From positions 4,079,501 through 4,143,500 of the forward strand of contig CP031585.1 of NCBI GenBank assembly GCA_003217735.2: a stretch of 64,000 nucleotides of DNA, written 5' to 3'. Shown here in pieces: positions 1 to 10,197 of the stretch (position 1 is the stretch's first letter; each line of letters starts with the position of its first letter). This stretch comes from Marinibacterium anthonyi. GTDB lineage: Bacteria > Pseudomonadota > Alphaproteobacteria > Rhodobacterales > Rhodobacteraceae. The notes beneath the pieces are model-generated. The model was given only the letters and a program-made list of their open reading frames with translations. It was not told where the DNA came from and did no database searches. The translations under genes were made by a program, and so were the position numbers.

Positions 1-1
1 T

Positions 2-939
<938 letters not shown>

Positions 940-940
<1 letters not shown>

Positions 941-1899
941 TGCTCAGGGCGGCATATGCCGCTCTTCTGTCGCTCGCCGCGTCCCCTGCGGCGAGCGATT
1001 TCGTTTTGCACCAGCCCATCGACTGTTCACTGGGCGACACCTGCTACATCCAGCACCTGCCCGATGACGATCCCGGCCCGGGCGCACGGGATTTCACCTG
1101 TGGCAGCCTCACCTACGACGGCCACAAGGGCACCGATTTCGCCCTGCCGTCGCTGGCCGCCATGCAATCGGGCGTGACGGTCCTGGCCGCCGCCCCCGGC
1201 GTCGTCGCAGGGGTGCGGGATGACATGGCGGACCGCTACGCGACCGACACCGCATCGGCCGATATCGCCGGCCGCGAATGCGGCAACGGCGTGGTCCTGC
1301 GCCATGACGATGGCTGGGAGACCCAGTATTGCCACATGCGCCGGGGCTCGGTCCTGGTCAGCCCGGGCGACAGGGTCGCGGCCGGCGATCCGCTGGCGCA
1401 GGTCGGCCTGTCCGGCCAGACCCAGTTCCCGCATGTGCACCTGTCGGTCCGCCACGGCGGCGCGACCGTCGATCCCTTTGCGCCCGAGGCCGTCGAATGC
1501 GGTGCCCCCGGCCCGGATCTGTGGGCCGACACCCCGGCGTTCACCGCTGGCGGCGTGATCGCGGCCGGATTCGCGCCCGGCATCCCGGACTATGACCGGA
1601 TCAAGCAGGGCGAGGCCGCGCAAGCCAGCCTGCCCGCGGATGCACCGGGTCTGGTGCTGTTCGGGTATGCCTATGGCAGCCACGCCGGGGATATCCTGCG
1701 GCTGGACATCCAGAGGCCGGACGGCCCCTTCCTTGCCCAGGACGTGACGCTCGACACACCGCAGGCGCAGTTCTTTCGCGCCATGGGCAAACGCCTTTCG
1801 CAAGGCGCCTGGCCGACGGGCACCTACACCGGCACCGTCACCCTGCTGCGCGAAGGCGAGGTCATCGACGTGAAAACCGCCACCACCCGGATCCGCTAG
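940..1899 (+). CDS. M23 (LytM-type) peptidoglycan endopeptidase, secreted
   Basis: The 319-residue protein has an N-terminal hydrophobic signal sequence (about residues 1-18, ending ASPAAS) and an M23 peptidase fold. The zinc ligands are visible as H62 and D66 in GHKGTDFA and H167 in HVHLSV, with H165 and H132 as likely catalytic histidines. Proteins of this family cut peptide cross-links in peptidoglycan in the periplasm, or act as non-catalytic activators; with all ligands present this one is probably active. A C-terminal domain of about 110 residues follows and may be beta-rich. The start ATG overlaps the clpA stop (TAATG), which implies translational coupling. It ends at a strong hairpin shared with the convergent gene. 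Confidence 0.85.
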
Positions 1900-1905
1900 G
1901 CGCGA

Positions 1906-1956
1906 GGGCCGCTGGCGGACGCGGGGTGGGCGGGTGGGAGCGTCCGCCAGCGGCCC
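1906..1956. terminator. Perfect 17-bp hairpin between convergent genes
   Basis: Arms 1906-1922 and 1940-1956 are exactly complementary (17 of 17) with a 17-base loop. The hairpin lies between the stop of the M23 peptidase gene (1899) and the stop of the convergent OmpA-like gene (1979). No long T run follows on either strand. It probably acts as a bidirectional transcription end or mRNA-stabilising stem. Confidence 0.6.
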
Positions 1957-1978
1957 GCGCTCTCCGCCGACACAAACC

Positions 1979-4036
1979 TTACTTCTCGGTGAACTTCAGC
2001 TCGATCCGTCGGTTCTGCGCGCGCGCTTCCGGCGTGTCCTCGGGGTTCAGCGGTTGGTATTCGCCGAACCCGTTGGCCGACAGACGCTCGGGCGGGATAC
2101 CCAGGTAATCGACCATGTAGCGCACCACCGACAGGGCACGCGCCTGGCTCAACTCCCAGTTGTCGGCGTATTTACCGCCCGAAATCGGGACGTTATCGGT
2201 ATGCCCGTCCACCCGGATGATCCAGTCGATGCCCGGCGGAATCTCCCCCGCGACCTCGCGCAGGATCCGCGCGATCTTGGCGATCTCGAAGCGGCCTTCG
2301 GGGGTCAGATCGGCGCCGCCCGACGGGAACAGCACCTCGGAGGAGAACACGAAGCGGTCGCCGACGATGCGCACACCCTCGGTATTGCCCAGCACGTCGC
2401 GCAGACGGCCAAAGAAATCCGACCGGTATTTCTCCAGGTTGTTCGCCTCGGCCGCCAGCCGCTTGGCCTCTTCCGCCAGGCGGGCCGCTTCGGCCTCGGC
2501 TGTCTGGCGCGCCTCTTCCTCCAGCTTGCGGCGCTTGCGTTCCTCGCCCGCCGCCCGCGCCAGGGCCGTGTTCAGCTCGATTCCCAGCGACTGCAATTGC
2601 ACCTGCGATTGCGCGTCCCGCTCCTGCGCCTCGTCCAGAAGGCCCTGCAGCTGGTTCAGTTGCGACCGCAACGCCGAAACCTGCTGGTTCAACAAGACCG
2701 TCTGCTGCTGCGCCTCGGCGGAAACATCCTCCTGCTCCGACAGCGACTTGCGCGCCGCGGCCAGCAGGGTTTCGCGCTGTTCGGCCAAGGTCATCTGGTC
2801 GTCCGCCGTCTGTTCGGCCTTGGCCTGCGCCGCCAGCGCCGCCGCCAGGCGCGATTGCAGCACGTCGCGGTCCGACGCCGCCGCCTGCGCGCGTTCCAGC
2901 GACTCGAGCGCGGTCAGCAGCCGCGCCTGAACCGAGGCCTCGTCCCTGGCGCTGGCATCGGCGTCGGCGCGGGCCGCCGTCAGCTGTTCCTGAAGGTCCG
3001 CCAGGCGTTTTTCGGAAGCTTCGTTTTCGGTTTTGGCCACTTCCATCTGGGCCAGCACCCGGGACAGCCGTTCGGCCAATGCGTCGCGTTCGTCCGCCCG
3101 CGCCGTTGCGGTATCAAGCGAGGCCAGCGCATCGGTCAGCCGCGCGTCCAGGTCCTGTTTCGCGGCCTCGGCGGCGGCCAGAAGGGTCAGCGTGTCCTCG
3201 GCGTCCTTGCGCTGCGCCTCCAGCGACATGGTCATCGCGGTCAGCTCGGCCTGGCTGTCCTTCAACCGGGCCTGCAGGGCTTTCGCGGCTTCGGATTCGG
3301 CGAGGCGGCTGGCCTCTTCCTCGCTCAGCCTGGACTGCAGGTCGGCGACCTGGTCGGTCTGTTCGTCGGATGTCTTGCGCAGATCCGCCACCAGCGCCTC
3401 AAGCGCTTCGCGCTTGGCGGCGGCCAGGCGGGCCTCTTCGGTCTGGGCGTCGATCTCGTCGCGGCTGCGGGCCAGCGCAAGGTTCAGCGCCTCCTGCTCG
3501 GACATCAACGCATCCCGGCGTTCGGCCAGCGCGGCGCGTTCTTCCTCAAGCTCGGCCTGGGTGTCCTGCAGCGCGGCAATCGTGTCCTGGTCGCGGTCGC
3601 GACTGGCCAGCATCGCGGCGACCTGGGCTTCGAACCCTGTGATCCTGGTCTGCGCGTCGTCCAGCGCCGCCACCTTGGCGTCGCGGTCGGCGGTCAGCGC
3701 GGCGATGTTGGACTGGGCGGCCTGAAGCGCCGCCTGGCTTTGGTCCAGCGAATCCTGGGTGTCGTTCAGCGTGGTGTTCAGCGCGCCCAGACGGGCCTGA
3801 AGCTGGTTGGACTTGCGTTCCTCCAGCCCCAGCGCCGTGGCCAGCTGGCCGACCTGCCCCGACAGCTTGTCCAGCTCGGTTTCCTGGCCACTGATGGTGT
3901 CACGCAGCACGAATTGCACGATCATGAAGATCGACAGCACGAACATCAGCACCAGAAGCAGCCCGCTCATCGCGTCGACGAAACCGGGCCAGATCGAGGC
4001 CTGGAACCGCTGGCCTGTTCGACGGGACAGCGCCAT
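1979..4036 (-). CDS. OmpA/MotB-type peptidoglycan-binding protein with long coiled coil
   Basis: The 685-residue protein is built like a MotB relative. A short cytoplasmic N-terminus leads to one transmembrane segment (about residues 22-44) that carries an acidic residue at its entry (D21 in FVDAM), the position of the proton-binding Asp in MotB/ExbD. A very long Ala/Gln/Glu-rich coiled coil follows (about 50-520), then a C-terminal OmpA domain with GHTDNVP and an NRRIELKF ending that binds peptidoglycan. It forms an operon with the MotA/TolQ-like gene just upstream (3-base gap). The pair probably makes a proton-driven, wall-anchored stator-like complex. No flagellar gene is nearby, so a flagellar role is not supported. 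Confidence 0.8.
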   Translation of the reverse strand: MALSRRTGQRFQASIWPGFVDAMSGLLLVLMFVLSIFMIVQFVLRDTISGQETELDKLSGQVGQLATALGLEERKSNQLQARLGALNTTLNDTQDSLDQSQAALQAAQSNIAALTADRDAKVAALDDAQTRITGFEAQVAAMLASRDRDQDTIAALQDTQAELEEERAALAERRDALMSEQEALNLALARSRDEIDAQTEEARLAAAKREALEALVADLRKTSDEQTDQVADLQSRLSEEEASRLAESEAAKALQARLKDSQAELTAMTMSLEAQRKDAEDTLTLLAAAEAAKQDLDARLTDALASLDTATARADERDALAERLSRVLAQMEVAKTENEASEKRLADLQEQLTAARADADASARDEASVQARLLTALESLERAQAAASDRDVLQSRLAAALAAQAKAEQTADDQMTLAEQRETLLAAARKSLSEQEDVSAEAQQQTVLLNQQVSALRSQLNQLQGLLDEAQERDAQSQVQLQSLGIELNTALARAAGEERKRRKLEEEARQTAEAEAARLAEEAKRLAAEANNLEKYRSDFFGRLRDVLGNTEGVRIVGDRFVFSSEVLFPSGGADLTPEGRFEIAKIARILREVAGEIPPGIDWIIRVDGHTDNVPISGGKYADNWELSQARALSVVRYMVDYLGIPPERLSANGFGEYQPLNPEDTPEARAQNRRIELKFTEK

Positions 4037-4039
4037 GGC

Positions 4040-5248
4040 TCAGCCGTCCCCCTCGCCGCGCGATCGTCCGGCCCGCAGCGCACGGGCCCCATTGCCCGGT
4101 TGCGGCGCCAGCGCGCGCACGAGGATGTCGATGTCGCGGCGCAGCTCCGACAGGCTTTCCTGGCGGCCGGCGGCCATCTCTTCGAGGATGCGCAGCATCT
4201 GCACGTCGATCGACCTGAGCCGCATGCGGCTTTCCGCGTCGATGCCTTCGCCCGCCATGCTGCCCTGCTGGGTCAGCAGGTCGACAAGCCGTTCCTGGCC
4301 GTCGGCCACGCGGGCCAGCGCCTCGGCCGACTGGTCGCGCCGGTCCAGCCGTTCGGTCATCTGCGCCACCGCGTCGGCCAGCGTGCCCAGCTTGTCATCG
4401 ACCTGCGCGCGGCTGGCATCCGAATGGGCGAACATGTCCTGCAGGGCGGTCATGTTGTCGTTCATCTGTTCCAGCATCACGCCCAGCACGCCGGCCGACC
4501 CGGCGCCTTCTTCGCCCCCGGCAAAGCCGACGCGAGTGATCGAGCTGAGCCATTCTTCAAGTTCGCGGTAGAACCGGTTCTGGCCGTGTCCGGCGAACAG
4601 TTCCAGCAGGCCGACGATCAGCGACCCGGCAAGACCCAGCAGCGACGAGGCAAAGGCCACGCCCATGCCGCCCAGCTGACCCTCAAGCCCGGTCATCAGG
4701 CGGTTGAAGATATCCGTGCTGGCCTCGCCCGGGTTGGGCGCCAGCGACCGGATCGTGTCGACGACGGCCGGGACCGTGGTGGCCAGGCCGTAGAAGGTGC
4801 CCAGAAGCCCGAGGAAGATCAGCAGGTTGACGATGTAGCGCGTGATCTCGCGCAGCTCGTCGATGCGGGTGGCCACGGAATCCAGGATCGACCGGGTCGA
4901 CGACGACCCAAGCTGCATCCGGGATTCGCGCGACCGCAGCATCGAGGCCAGCGGCGCCAGGATGCGCGGCGGGCGTACGGTGTCGGTGATTTCGCCCGAC
5001 ACGAAATGTTCGATCCAGCGCACCGACCCGATCAGCTGCAGCACCTGCCAGAAACAGGCGATGACACCGATCGCGAAGACCATCAGGATGAAGCCGTTCA
5101 GCCAGGGGTTGGCCTGGAAGACGGGCAGGACCTTGGGCAGCACGAGGAACGCGCCGCAACCAGAGAGAACAATGACCATCAGCATCAGGAAAATCTGACG
5201 GATGGGTTGCGAGAAAGTTGGTCTGGCCTGGCGGCCCGGCTGCGCCAT
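4040..5248 (-). CDS. MotA/TolQ/ExbB-family inner-membrane protein
   Basis: The 402-residue protein has hydrophobic segments at about residues 19-38, 48-72, 140-162 and 195-220. The last two flank the conserved GTFYGLA and GLAGSLIVG stretches of the MotA/TolQ/ExbB proton-channel domain. The C-terminal 150 residues are charged and helical. An AGGAG sits five bases before the ATG at 5248, supporting this start. It is followed by the OmpA/MotB-like gene, its expected partner, in one operon. The pair looks like a two-component ion-driven motor of the cell envelope; its specific task cannot be read from the sequence. Confidence 0.8.
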   Translation of the reverse strand: MAQPGRQARPTFSQPIRQIFLMLMVIVLSGCGAFLVLPKVLPVFQANPWLNGFILMVFAIGVIACFWQVLQLIGSVRWIEHFVSGEITDTVRPPRILAPLASMLRSRESRMQLGSSSTRSILDSVATRIDELREITRYIVNLLIFLGLLGTFYGLATTVPAVVDTIRSLAPNPGEASTDIFNRLMTGLEGQLGGMGVAFASSLLGLAGSLIVGLLELFAGHGQNRFYRELEEWLSSITRVGFAGGEEGAGSAGVLGVMLEQMNDNMTALQDMFAHSDASRAQVDDKLGTLADAVAQMTERLDRRDQSAEALARVADGQERLVDLLTQQGSMAGEGIDAESRMRLRSIDVQMLRILEEMAAGRQESLSELRRDIDILVRALAPQPGNGARALRAGRSRGEGDG

Positions 5249-5315
5249 GCGCTGCTCCTGGAAGTCGACTGCTCTGGGGCGAACCTACAGAAAATTCCAG
5301 ACTTGATCCAAGGGA

Positions 5316-5840
5316 TTATGCCGCGAGGCAGCGCACTCGGTCTGTCAACCAGTCCAGATCGTGATCCGGAAGACCCAACTCGGCCAGATGCCGGGCGGTG
5401 TTGTACAGATATTCGGTGTTCGGACCACGTCCGCCCACCGCCGTGGCGATGATCCGGGCCTGGTCTTCCAGCGTCAGGTGGCCGCAATACTGCACGTGAT
5501 CGGGGTCGATCACGTAGGTCACCGCCTCGACGATCTCGCCGGTATCCAGCGTCACGGGCAGGATTTTTTCAAGATACGCAGAGGAGATCAGTTCCCGTTC
5601 GCGCAGGTAGGCCAGCGTCTTGTCCTCGGTCCCGGGTTCGACCAGCAGGGCCTGGCCGGAACAGGCCCCATCGGCGGCCGCGTCCAGCGCCAGGACAAGC
5701 CCCGGATGGTCTTCGGTCCCGCGGTGGTGGATGGAATACATGCAAAACGACCGGTGCCAGCCCGGCAGGGTCGCCAGCGCGTGACGGGCGACCGGAAAGC
5801 CCGGGTTCCAGAGCAGCGAAGCATAGCCGAAGACCCACAT
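5316..5840 (-). CDS. Gamma-glutamylcyclotransferase, ChaC family
   Basis: The 174-residue protein starts at the ATG at 5840, where the family consensus begins. VFGYASLLWNPGF (residues 3-15) is the substrate-binding loop equivalent to YGSLIW, and YLRERE (79-84) carries the expected catalytic glutamate at E83. ChaC-type enzymes release 5-oxoproline from glutathione in the cytoplasm. The frame stays open far upstream of 5840, but that extension overlaps the divergent DUF2125 gene and has no family similarity. It is transcribed divergently from the DUF2125 gene with about 70 bases between them. Confidence 0.85.
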   Translation of the reverse strand: MWVFGYASLLWNPGFPVARHALATLPGWHRSFCMYSIHHRGTEDHPGLVLALDAAADGACSGQALLVEPGTEDKTLAYLRERELISSAYLEKILPVTLDTGEIVEAVTYVIDPDHVQYCGHLTLEDQARIIATAVGGRGPNTEYLYNTARHLAELGLPDHDLDWLTDRVRCLAA

Positions 5841-5912
5841 GATCGTGTTGTATCCCTTGCCAAATCCGCGTCTATAAACCGCAAAGTGCCGACGATTGAA
5901 AGGGTCCCCCCA

Positions 5913-5960
5913 GTGAATGGTGTCGTGAATGGTGTTGTGAATGGTGTCGTGAATGGTGTG
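5913..5960 (+). repeat. Four 12-bp tandem repeats at the DUF2125 start
   Basis: Units lie at 5913-5924, 5925-5936, 5937-5948 and 5949-5960 and have the form gtgaatggtgtn, differing only in the last base. All are in frame and each offers a GTG start codon. Changes in copy number would keep the frame and lengthen or shorten the N-terminus by four residues. Confidence 0.9.
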
Positions 5961-6965
5961 GTCAAACGTCTCGTGAAGCTGATCGTCGTGCTGGCGGTCC
6001 TGTGGTGCCTGGTGTGGGGCGGCGTGGCGCTGTGGCTGCGCGCGGGCATCACCACCTGGTTCGAGACCCGGGCCGAGGAAGGCTGGCAGGCGGAATATGC
6101 CGATATCGGGCTGACGGGCTTTCCGCTGCGCCATGTCACGACGCTGGACCAGCCCGCGCTGGCCGATCCGGCCACCGGGCGGGCCTGGAGCGCGGACTGG
6201 CTGCGGTTCGCAAGCCCCGCGATCTGGCCGGGCCGGCAAAGCGTGCATTTCCCGGACACGGCGCAGTACATTTCCTATTTCGACAGCACCCAGGTGCTGA
6301 CCGCCGAAGGCATGGTCGCCGACCTGGACCTGGCGATGGGCCTGGCGCTGGAACTGCGGTCGATGGCGCTGCAGTCCGGGCCCTGGGCGCTGACCGCCGG
6401 GGATCTGGAACTGGCCGCCGGATCCGGCGCGACCATGGGCATGATCCAGGACGACGCGGTGCCCGAAGCCTATTCCATCGTGCTGGACATCCCCGATTTC
6501 GCCCCGGCCCAGCGGGTGCGGCGGCTGATGGGGGGCGAGGACAGCCTGCCCGACACGTTCGACGCGCTGTGCATGAAGATGGACGTGGTCTTTGACCGCC
6601 CCTGGGATCGCAGCGCGCTGGAACTGACCCGCCCGCAGCCGCGCCGGATCGACCTGAGACTGGCCGAAGTCGCCTGGGGGCCGCTGCGGATCTCGGCCTC
6701 GGGCGGGTTCGACGTGGATGCCGGCGGCGTGCCCGAGGGCAAGCTTTCGATCCGGGCCGAGAACTGGCGCGAGATGCTGCAGATGGCCGAAACCGCCGGC
6801 GCCCTGCCCCGGGCGGCGGCGCAATCGGCGGAACGGGCTCTGGGGTTCCTGGCCGGTCTGGGCGGCAAGCGCGAGGCGCTGGACATCCAGCTGAACGTGA
6901 CCGGCGGTGTCGTGGCGCTTGGGCCGCTGCCGCTGGGCCCCGCGCCGCGCCTGATCCTGCACTGA
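5913..6965 (+). CDS. DUF2125 domain protein, membrane-anchored, with GTG-repeat start region
   Basis: This is a 350-residue protein of the DUF2125 family, which is widespread in alphaproteobacteria and of unknown function. A hydrophobic segment (about residues 22-40, with VVLAVLWCLVWGGVALWL) anchors or exports it. The rest is a periplasmic domain with the family's typical start WFETRAEEGW and GFPLR. The start is ambiguous: four 12-bp tandem repeats (5913-5960) each begin with an in-frame GTG and encode VNGV. The first GTG has an AAAGGG about eight bases upstream and was chosen. Codon use matches its neighbours. It converges on the extensin-like gene. Confidence 0.75.
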   Translation: MNGVVNGVVNGVVNGVVKRLVKLIVVLAVLWCLVWGGVALWLRAGITTWFETRAEEGWQAEYADIGLTGFPLRHVTTLDQPALADPATGRAWSADWLRFASPAIWPGRQSVHFPDTAQYISYFDSTQVLTAEGMVADLDLAMGLALELRSMALQSGPWALTAGDLELAAGSGATMGMIQDDAVPEAYSIVLDIPDFAPAQRVRRLMGGEDSLPDTFDALCMKMDVVFDRPWDRSALELTRPQPRRIDLRLAEVAWGPLRISASGGFDVDAGGVPEGKLSIRAENWREMLQMAETAGALPRAAAQSAERALGFLAGLGGKREALDIQLNVTGGVVALGPLPLGPAPRLILH

Positions 6966-6987
6966 TCGCCGGGCGGGCGCGCGCGCC

Positions 6988-7995
6988 TTACCGGCAGTAG
7001 GCGCCGGATCGATACCGGGCGGTATCCATGTGGATGTGATCGCGGTGATAGCCGTCGGATCCGGGTCCAAGAACCGTGCCGAAGGGCCCGCAGGCCGCCT
7101 GGTGCACCTTGCGTAACGCCTTGCCGTCCCTGCCCCGGCCCCAGTCGCCCAGCACGGTGACCTGCTTGCCGTTGCTGAGGGTAAAGGCCGAAATGTCGAT
7201 CGCCCTGCCCTTGGCATGTTCCGACAGCTTCGCGCCGGCCTTGTTGTTGCGGGTCCGGCAGGAGTAATGGGCGGCGACCTTCATTTCGACCACCTTGCGG
7301 CCAAAGGCGGGCTGGACCCCCTTGTCGACCCAGGTCTTCAGCGACTTGGCCGTGTCGCAGGTCATCAAGGCCGACTGGCTGAGCCGGACGCCCGAGACCG
7401 ATTTCACCCGGACGGCGTTCTGGATGAAACAGCCGCCGCCCTTGCCGTAATTGCCGATCGTGTCGCCCTGGATGTCGATATCTCCACAGACCGATCCCTT
7501 GCGCTTTTTCTTCTTCCCGAACAGCGCCTTCTGCACGACACTGTCGGGCCGGTCGGTCGGAAGGGGCGATGCGTCGGGGCTGTAGACCGGATCCGTCGGC
7601 ACCCGCGCCGCCACGGCGATCAGCTGTTCGGACATCGGGCGGATCCGTGGCCGGACCATCCGCAGATCGGGTTGCCCCGGCGCGATCACGGCAACGGCGA
7701 CGACATCGGTCAGGACGTCGGCCAGGGTCGCATCCTGGGACACCTCGGGCATCGCGAGGTCGGGCATCGCGAGGTCGGGCGTCGCGAGGTCGGGTGTCGT
7801 TTCGCCGGCCATGGACACGCCCGGCGCCGCATCCCCGGCCCCCCCGACATCCGGCATCGTGATCTTGGGAAGTGTCAGGACGGCCGGGCGCAGAACCGGG
7901 CGGGGTGACGTTTTCGGCGCCTCCGAGGCCAAGGCCCCGATGGCGAAGAAGGCGGCCAGAGCTCCGCCTGCCAGCAGTGCCGCCCGCAGGGTCAA
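6988..7995 (-). CDS. Extensin-like C-terminal domain protein, exported
   Basis: The 335-residue protein has an N-terminal signal sequence (about residues 1-23), a Pro/Asp-rich low-complexity linker and a C-terminal extensin-like domain. Within that domain are cysteines (SVCGD, GGGCFIQ, MTCDTA, HYSCRT, AACGPFG) and an M15-like metal-site pattern: SEHAKGRAIDI and HRDHIHMD. Such proteins act in the periplasm and are presumed to process or bind cell wall; the activity is not proven for this family. The stop codon of tyrC overlaps its start (ATGA at 7992-7995), so it is probably the last gene of the hisC-tyrC operon. Confidence 0.8.
   Translation of the reverse strand: MTLRAALLAGGALAAFFAIGALASEAPKTSPRPVLRPAVLTLPKITMPDVGGAGDAAPGVSMAGETTPDLATPDLAMPDLAMPEVSQDATLADVLTDVVAVAVIAPGQPDLRMVRPRIRPMSEQLIAVAARVPTDPVYSPDASPLPTDRPDSVVQKALFGKKKKRKGSVCGDIDIQGDTIGNYGKGGGCFIQNAVRVKSVSGVRLSQSALMTCDTAKSLKTWVDKGVQPAFGRKVVEMKVAAHYSCRTRNNKAGAKLSEHAKGRAIDISAFTLSNGKQVTVLGDWGRGRDGKALRKVHQAACGPFGTVLGPGSDGYHRDHIHMDTARYRSGAYCR
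7741..7800 (-). repeat. Four 15-bp tandem repeats in the extensin-like gene
   Basis: Four imperfect 15-bp units (7741-7755, 7756-7770, 7771-7785, 7786-7800) encode a TPDLA/MPDLA-type repeat in the linker between the signal peptide and the C-terminal domain. The units are in frame, so copy changes alter only linker length. Confidence 0.85.
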
Positions 7996-8912
7996 GACCC
8001 CGTCTTGGCGCGCCCGAAGTCCGGGGCGTCGGTGTCCTGTCCCGCTTCGATGATCCCTCTGCGGATCGCGCGGGTGCGGGTAAAGTAATCGAACAGCAAG
8101 TCTCCGTCTCCCGTCCGGATGGCCCGTTGCAATGCAAACAATTCTTCGGTGAATCGCCCGAGAATCTCCAGCGTCGCTTCCTTATTGTTAAGGAAAACAT
8201 CACGCCACATGGTAGGGTCTGATGCCGCGATGCGGGTGAAGTCGCGGAAACCCGCCGCTGAATACTTGATGACCTCGCTGTCGGTGACCCGCCGCAGGTC
8301 GTCCGCCACGCCCACCATCGTGTAGGCGATCAGGTGCGGCGTATGGCTGGTGACGGCCAGAACCAGGTCGTGGTGGTCGGGATCCATCGTCTCGACCTTG
8401 GCGCCCATGGCCAGCCACAGGTTGAACAGCCTGTCGACCGCCGCCTGGTCGGTGGCCTCTTCGGGGGTCAGCAGGCAATAGCGGTTGTCAAAGAGCGAGG
8501 CAAAGCCCGCCTTCGGCCCGGAATGTTCCGTCCCGGCCAGCGGGTGGCCGGGGACAAAGTGAACGCCGTCCGGCAGATGCGGGGCGATGGCGGTGATGAC
8601 CTGCCGCTTGACCGACCCCACGTCGGTGACCGTCGCGCCGGGCTTCAGATAGGGCGCAATGTCGGTCATCACGCCTTCCATGGCGCCGACCGGCACGGCC
8701 AGCACCACCAGGTCCGCGCCTTCGACTGCGTCCGCCGCGCTGTCATGCACCGTGTCGCACAGCCCGATCTCGCGCGCGGTGTCGCGGGTTTCGGCCGACC
8801 GGGCATAGCCCGTGACCTCGCCCACGGCGCCGGCCCGTTTCATCGCCCAGAACATCGACGAAGCGATCAGGCCCAGGCCGATCAGCGCAACACGGTCGTA
8901 GATAACGGTCAT
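7992..8912 (-). CDS. tyrC: Prephenate/arogenate dehydrogenase (cyclohexadienyl dehydrogenase)
   Basis: The 306-residue enzyme makes the tyrosine precursor by NAD(P)-dependent oxidative decarboxylation of prephenate or arogenate. The N-terminal Rossmann motif is GLGLIASS (about residues 12-19). VGSVK, HPLAGTEHSG (active-site His region) and AAGFRDFTRIA follow, as in monofunctional TyrA proteins. No chorismate mutase or ACT domain is fused. It lies 33 bases downstream of hisC, a usual order in the group, because HisC can also act as the aromatic aminotransferase. The start ATG at 8912 leads directly into the Rossmann fold. Confidence 0.93.
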   Translation of the reverse strand: MTVIYDRVALIGLGLIASSMFWAMKRAGAVGEVTGYARSAETRDTAREIGLCDTVHDSAADAVEGADLVVLAVPVGAMEGVMTDIAPYLKPGATVTDVGSVKRQVITAIAPHLPDGVHFVPGHPLAGTEHSGPKAGFASLFDNRYCLLTPEEATDQAAVDRLFNLWLAMGAKVETMDPDHHDLVLAVTSHTPHLIAYTMVGVADDLRRVTDSEVIKYSAAGFRDFTRIAASDPTMWRDVFLNNKEATLEILGRFTEELFALQRAIRTGDGDLLFDYFTRTRAIRRGIIEAGQDTDAPDFGRAKTGS

Positions 8913-8945
8913 TGAATCAAATTGCCTTCCAGGTCAGTCGGGTCT

Positions 8946-10025
8946 TCAGGACGCCTTGAAATCGCGCACCGCCTCGGCCACCCGGCGGCACGAATCCTCG
9001 TCCCCGATGGTGATGCGCAGGGCGGACGGCAGGTTGAAGCTGGCGGTGTAGCGGACCAGCAGGCCGCGCCCCTGCAGGAAGTCGAGGCAGGCCTGCGCTT
9101 GGTCCGCGTCGCGGAACCGGGCCAGGATGTAATTGGTGCACGAACTGTCCGACGGCACGCCGACCTCGGCCAGCGATTCGGACAGCCAGGCGCGCCAGCG
9201 GGCGTTTTCGGTGCGGCAATGGTCGACCCAGTCCTGGTCGCGCACCGCCGCCTCGGCCGCCATCAGCGCGGTCGACGACAGGTTGAACGGCCCGCGCACC
9301 CGGTTCAGAACGTCGATCACATGGGCCGGCGCATAGCCCCAGCCGATCCGCAGACCGCCCAGCCCGTAGATCTTGGAAAAGGTCCGGGTCATGACGACGT
9401 TCTTGCGGCTGTCGACCAGGCCGGCGTGCCCGTCAAAGCCCTCGATATATTCCACATAGGCGCCATCCAGCACCAGCAGCGCCTGTTCGGGCAGGCCATC
9501 GGCCAGCCGGGCGACTTCCTTTTCGGAAATCATCGTGCCGGTGGGATTGTTCGGGTTGGCGATGAAGACCAGCCGCGTGCGGTCGCTGCAGGCGGCCAGG
9601 ATCGCATCCACATCCGTGACCCGTTCCCGTTCCGGCACTTCGACAGGCGTGCCCCCGGCGGCCAGCGTCGAGATCCGGTACATGCCGAAGCAGTGTTCGG
9701 TGTGGATGACCTCGGTCCCCTCGCCCACGTAGGCCTGGCAGAGGAAGGCGATCACCTCGTCCGATCCGACGCCGCAGATGATGCGGTCGGCGTCCAGTCC
9801 GTGGACCTCGGCAATGGCGCGGCGCAGCGCGCCGTGGTCGGTCGAGGGATAAAGCGTCAGCCTGGCGGCGCTGGCCTTGACCGCCTCGACCGCCGCCGGA
9901 GCGGGGCCCAGGGGGTTTTCGTTGGACGACAGCTTCACCACGTTGGCCACGCCGTCCACATGGGCCTTGCCGCCCTGGTACAGAGCGATGTCCATGATGC
10001 CGGGTTGGGGTTGGATAAGGGTCAT
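8946..10025 (-). CDS. hisC: Histidinol-phosphate aminotransferase
   Basis: This class I/II PLP-dependent aminotransferase (359 residues) converts imidazole-acetol phosphate to histidinol phosphate, and in this neighbourhood probably also serves aromatic amino acids. The internal ATG at 10025 was chosen as start because GGAGG lies six bases upstream and [10 protein letters not shown] matches the family start; the longer frame has no site. Motifs include [11 protein letters not shown], the PLP region NPNNPTG and the lysine region [15 protein letters not shown]. It heads the hisC-tyrC-extensin-like operon. Confidence 0.95.
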   Translation of the reverse strand: MTLIQPQPGIMDIALYQGGKAHVDGVANVVKLSSNENPLGPAPAAVEAVKASAARLTLYPSTDHGALRRAIAEVHGLDADRIICGVGSDEVIAFLCQAYVGEGTEVIHTEHCFGMYRISTLAAGGTPVEVPERERVTDVDAILAACSDRTRLVFIANPNNPTGTMISEKEVARLADGLPEQALLVLDGAYVEYIEGFDGHAGLVDSRKNVVMTRTFSKIYGLGGLRIGWGYAPAHVIDVLNRVRGPFNLSSTALMAAEAAVRDQDWVDHCRTENARWRAWLSESLAEVGVPSDSSCTNYILARFRDADQAQACLDFLQGRGLLVRYTASFNLPSALRITIGDEDSCRRVAEAVRDFKAS

Positions 10026-10107
10026 GACGAGCCTCCTGCGTTGGGGTGTCATACCCATGCGCCGTTTGGTTTGAAAGCGTCAAACCGGGGGCTGCGGGAC
10101 GGTTTTC

Positions 10108-10136
10108 GTAAGATGGGTGCTCAGCACCCATCCTAC
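10108..10136. repeat. Imperfect 14-bp palindrome, dispersed-repeat type
   Basis: Arms 10108-10121 and 10123-10136 pair with one mismatch around the core gatgggtgct/agcacccatc. It lies between hisC and the rpsD terminator. Its form resembles the small intergenic palindromes scattered in Rhodobacterales genomes (recalled, not searched). It has no T run on either strand and is not an evident terminator. Confidence 0.5.
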
Positions 10137-10144
10137 GCGAAACG

Positions 10145-10174
10145 AAAAAGGCCGCGCTGGAGAGCGCGGCCTTT
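10145..10174 (-). terminator. Intrinsic terminator of rpsD
   Basis: On the minus strand the 12-base arms (10163-10174 and 10147-10158), with a four-base loop, form a GC-rich stem that runs into a short T tract. It lies 23 bases after the rpsD stop codon. This is a textbook rho-independent terminator. Confidence 0.9.
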
Positions 10175-10197
10175 CGAAACCCGGGTGATCCGAAGGA

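Noticed and set aside
1934-5452. A plus-strand open frame of 1,172 codons opposite the MotA/MotB-like genes
   Set aside because: It is the antisense shadow of two well-supported minus-strand genes, is rich in Arg/Gln/Gly as GC-skewed antisense frames are, and has no family features.
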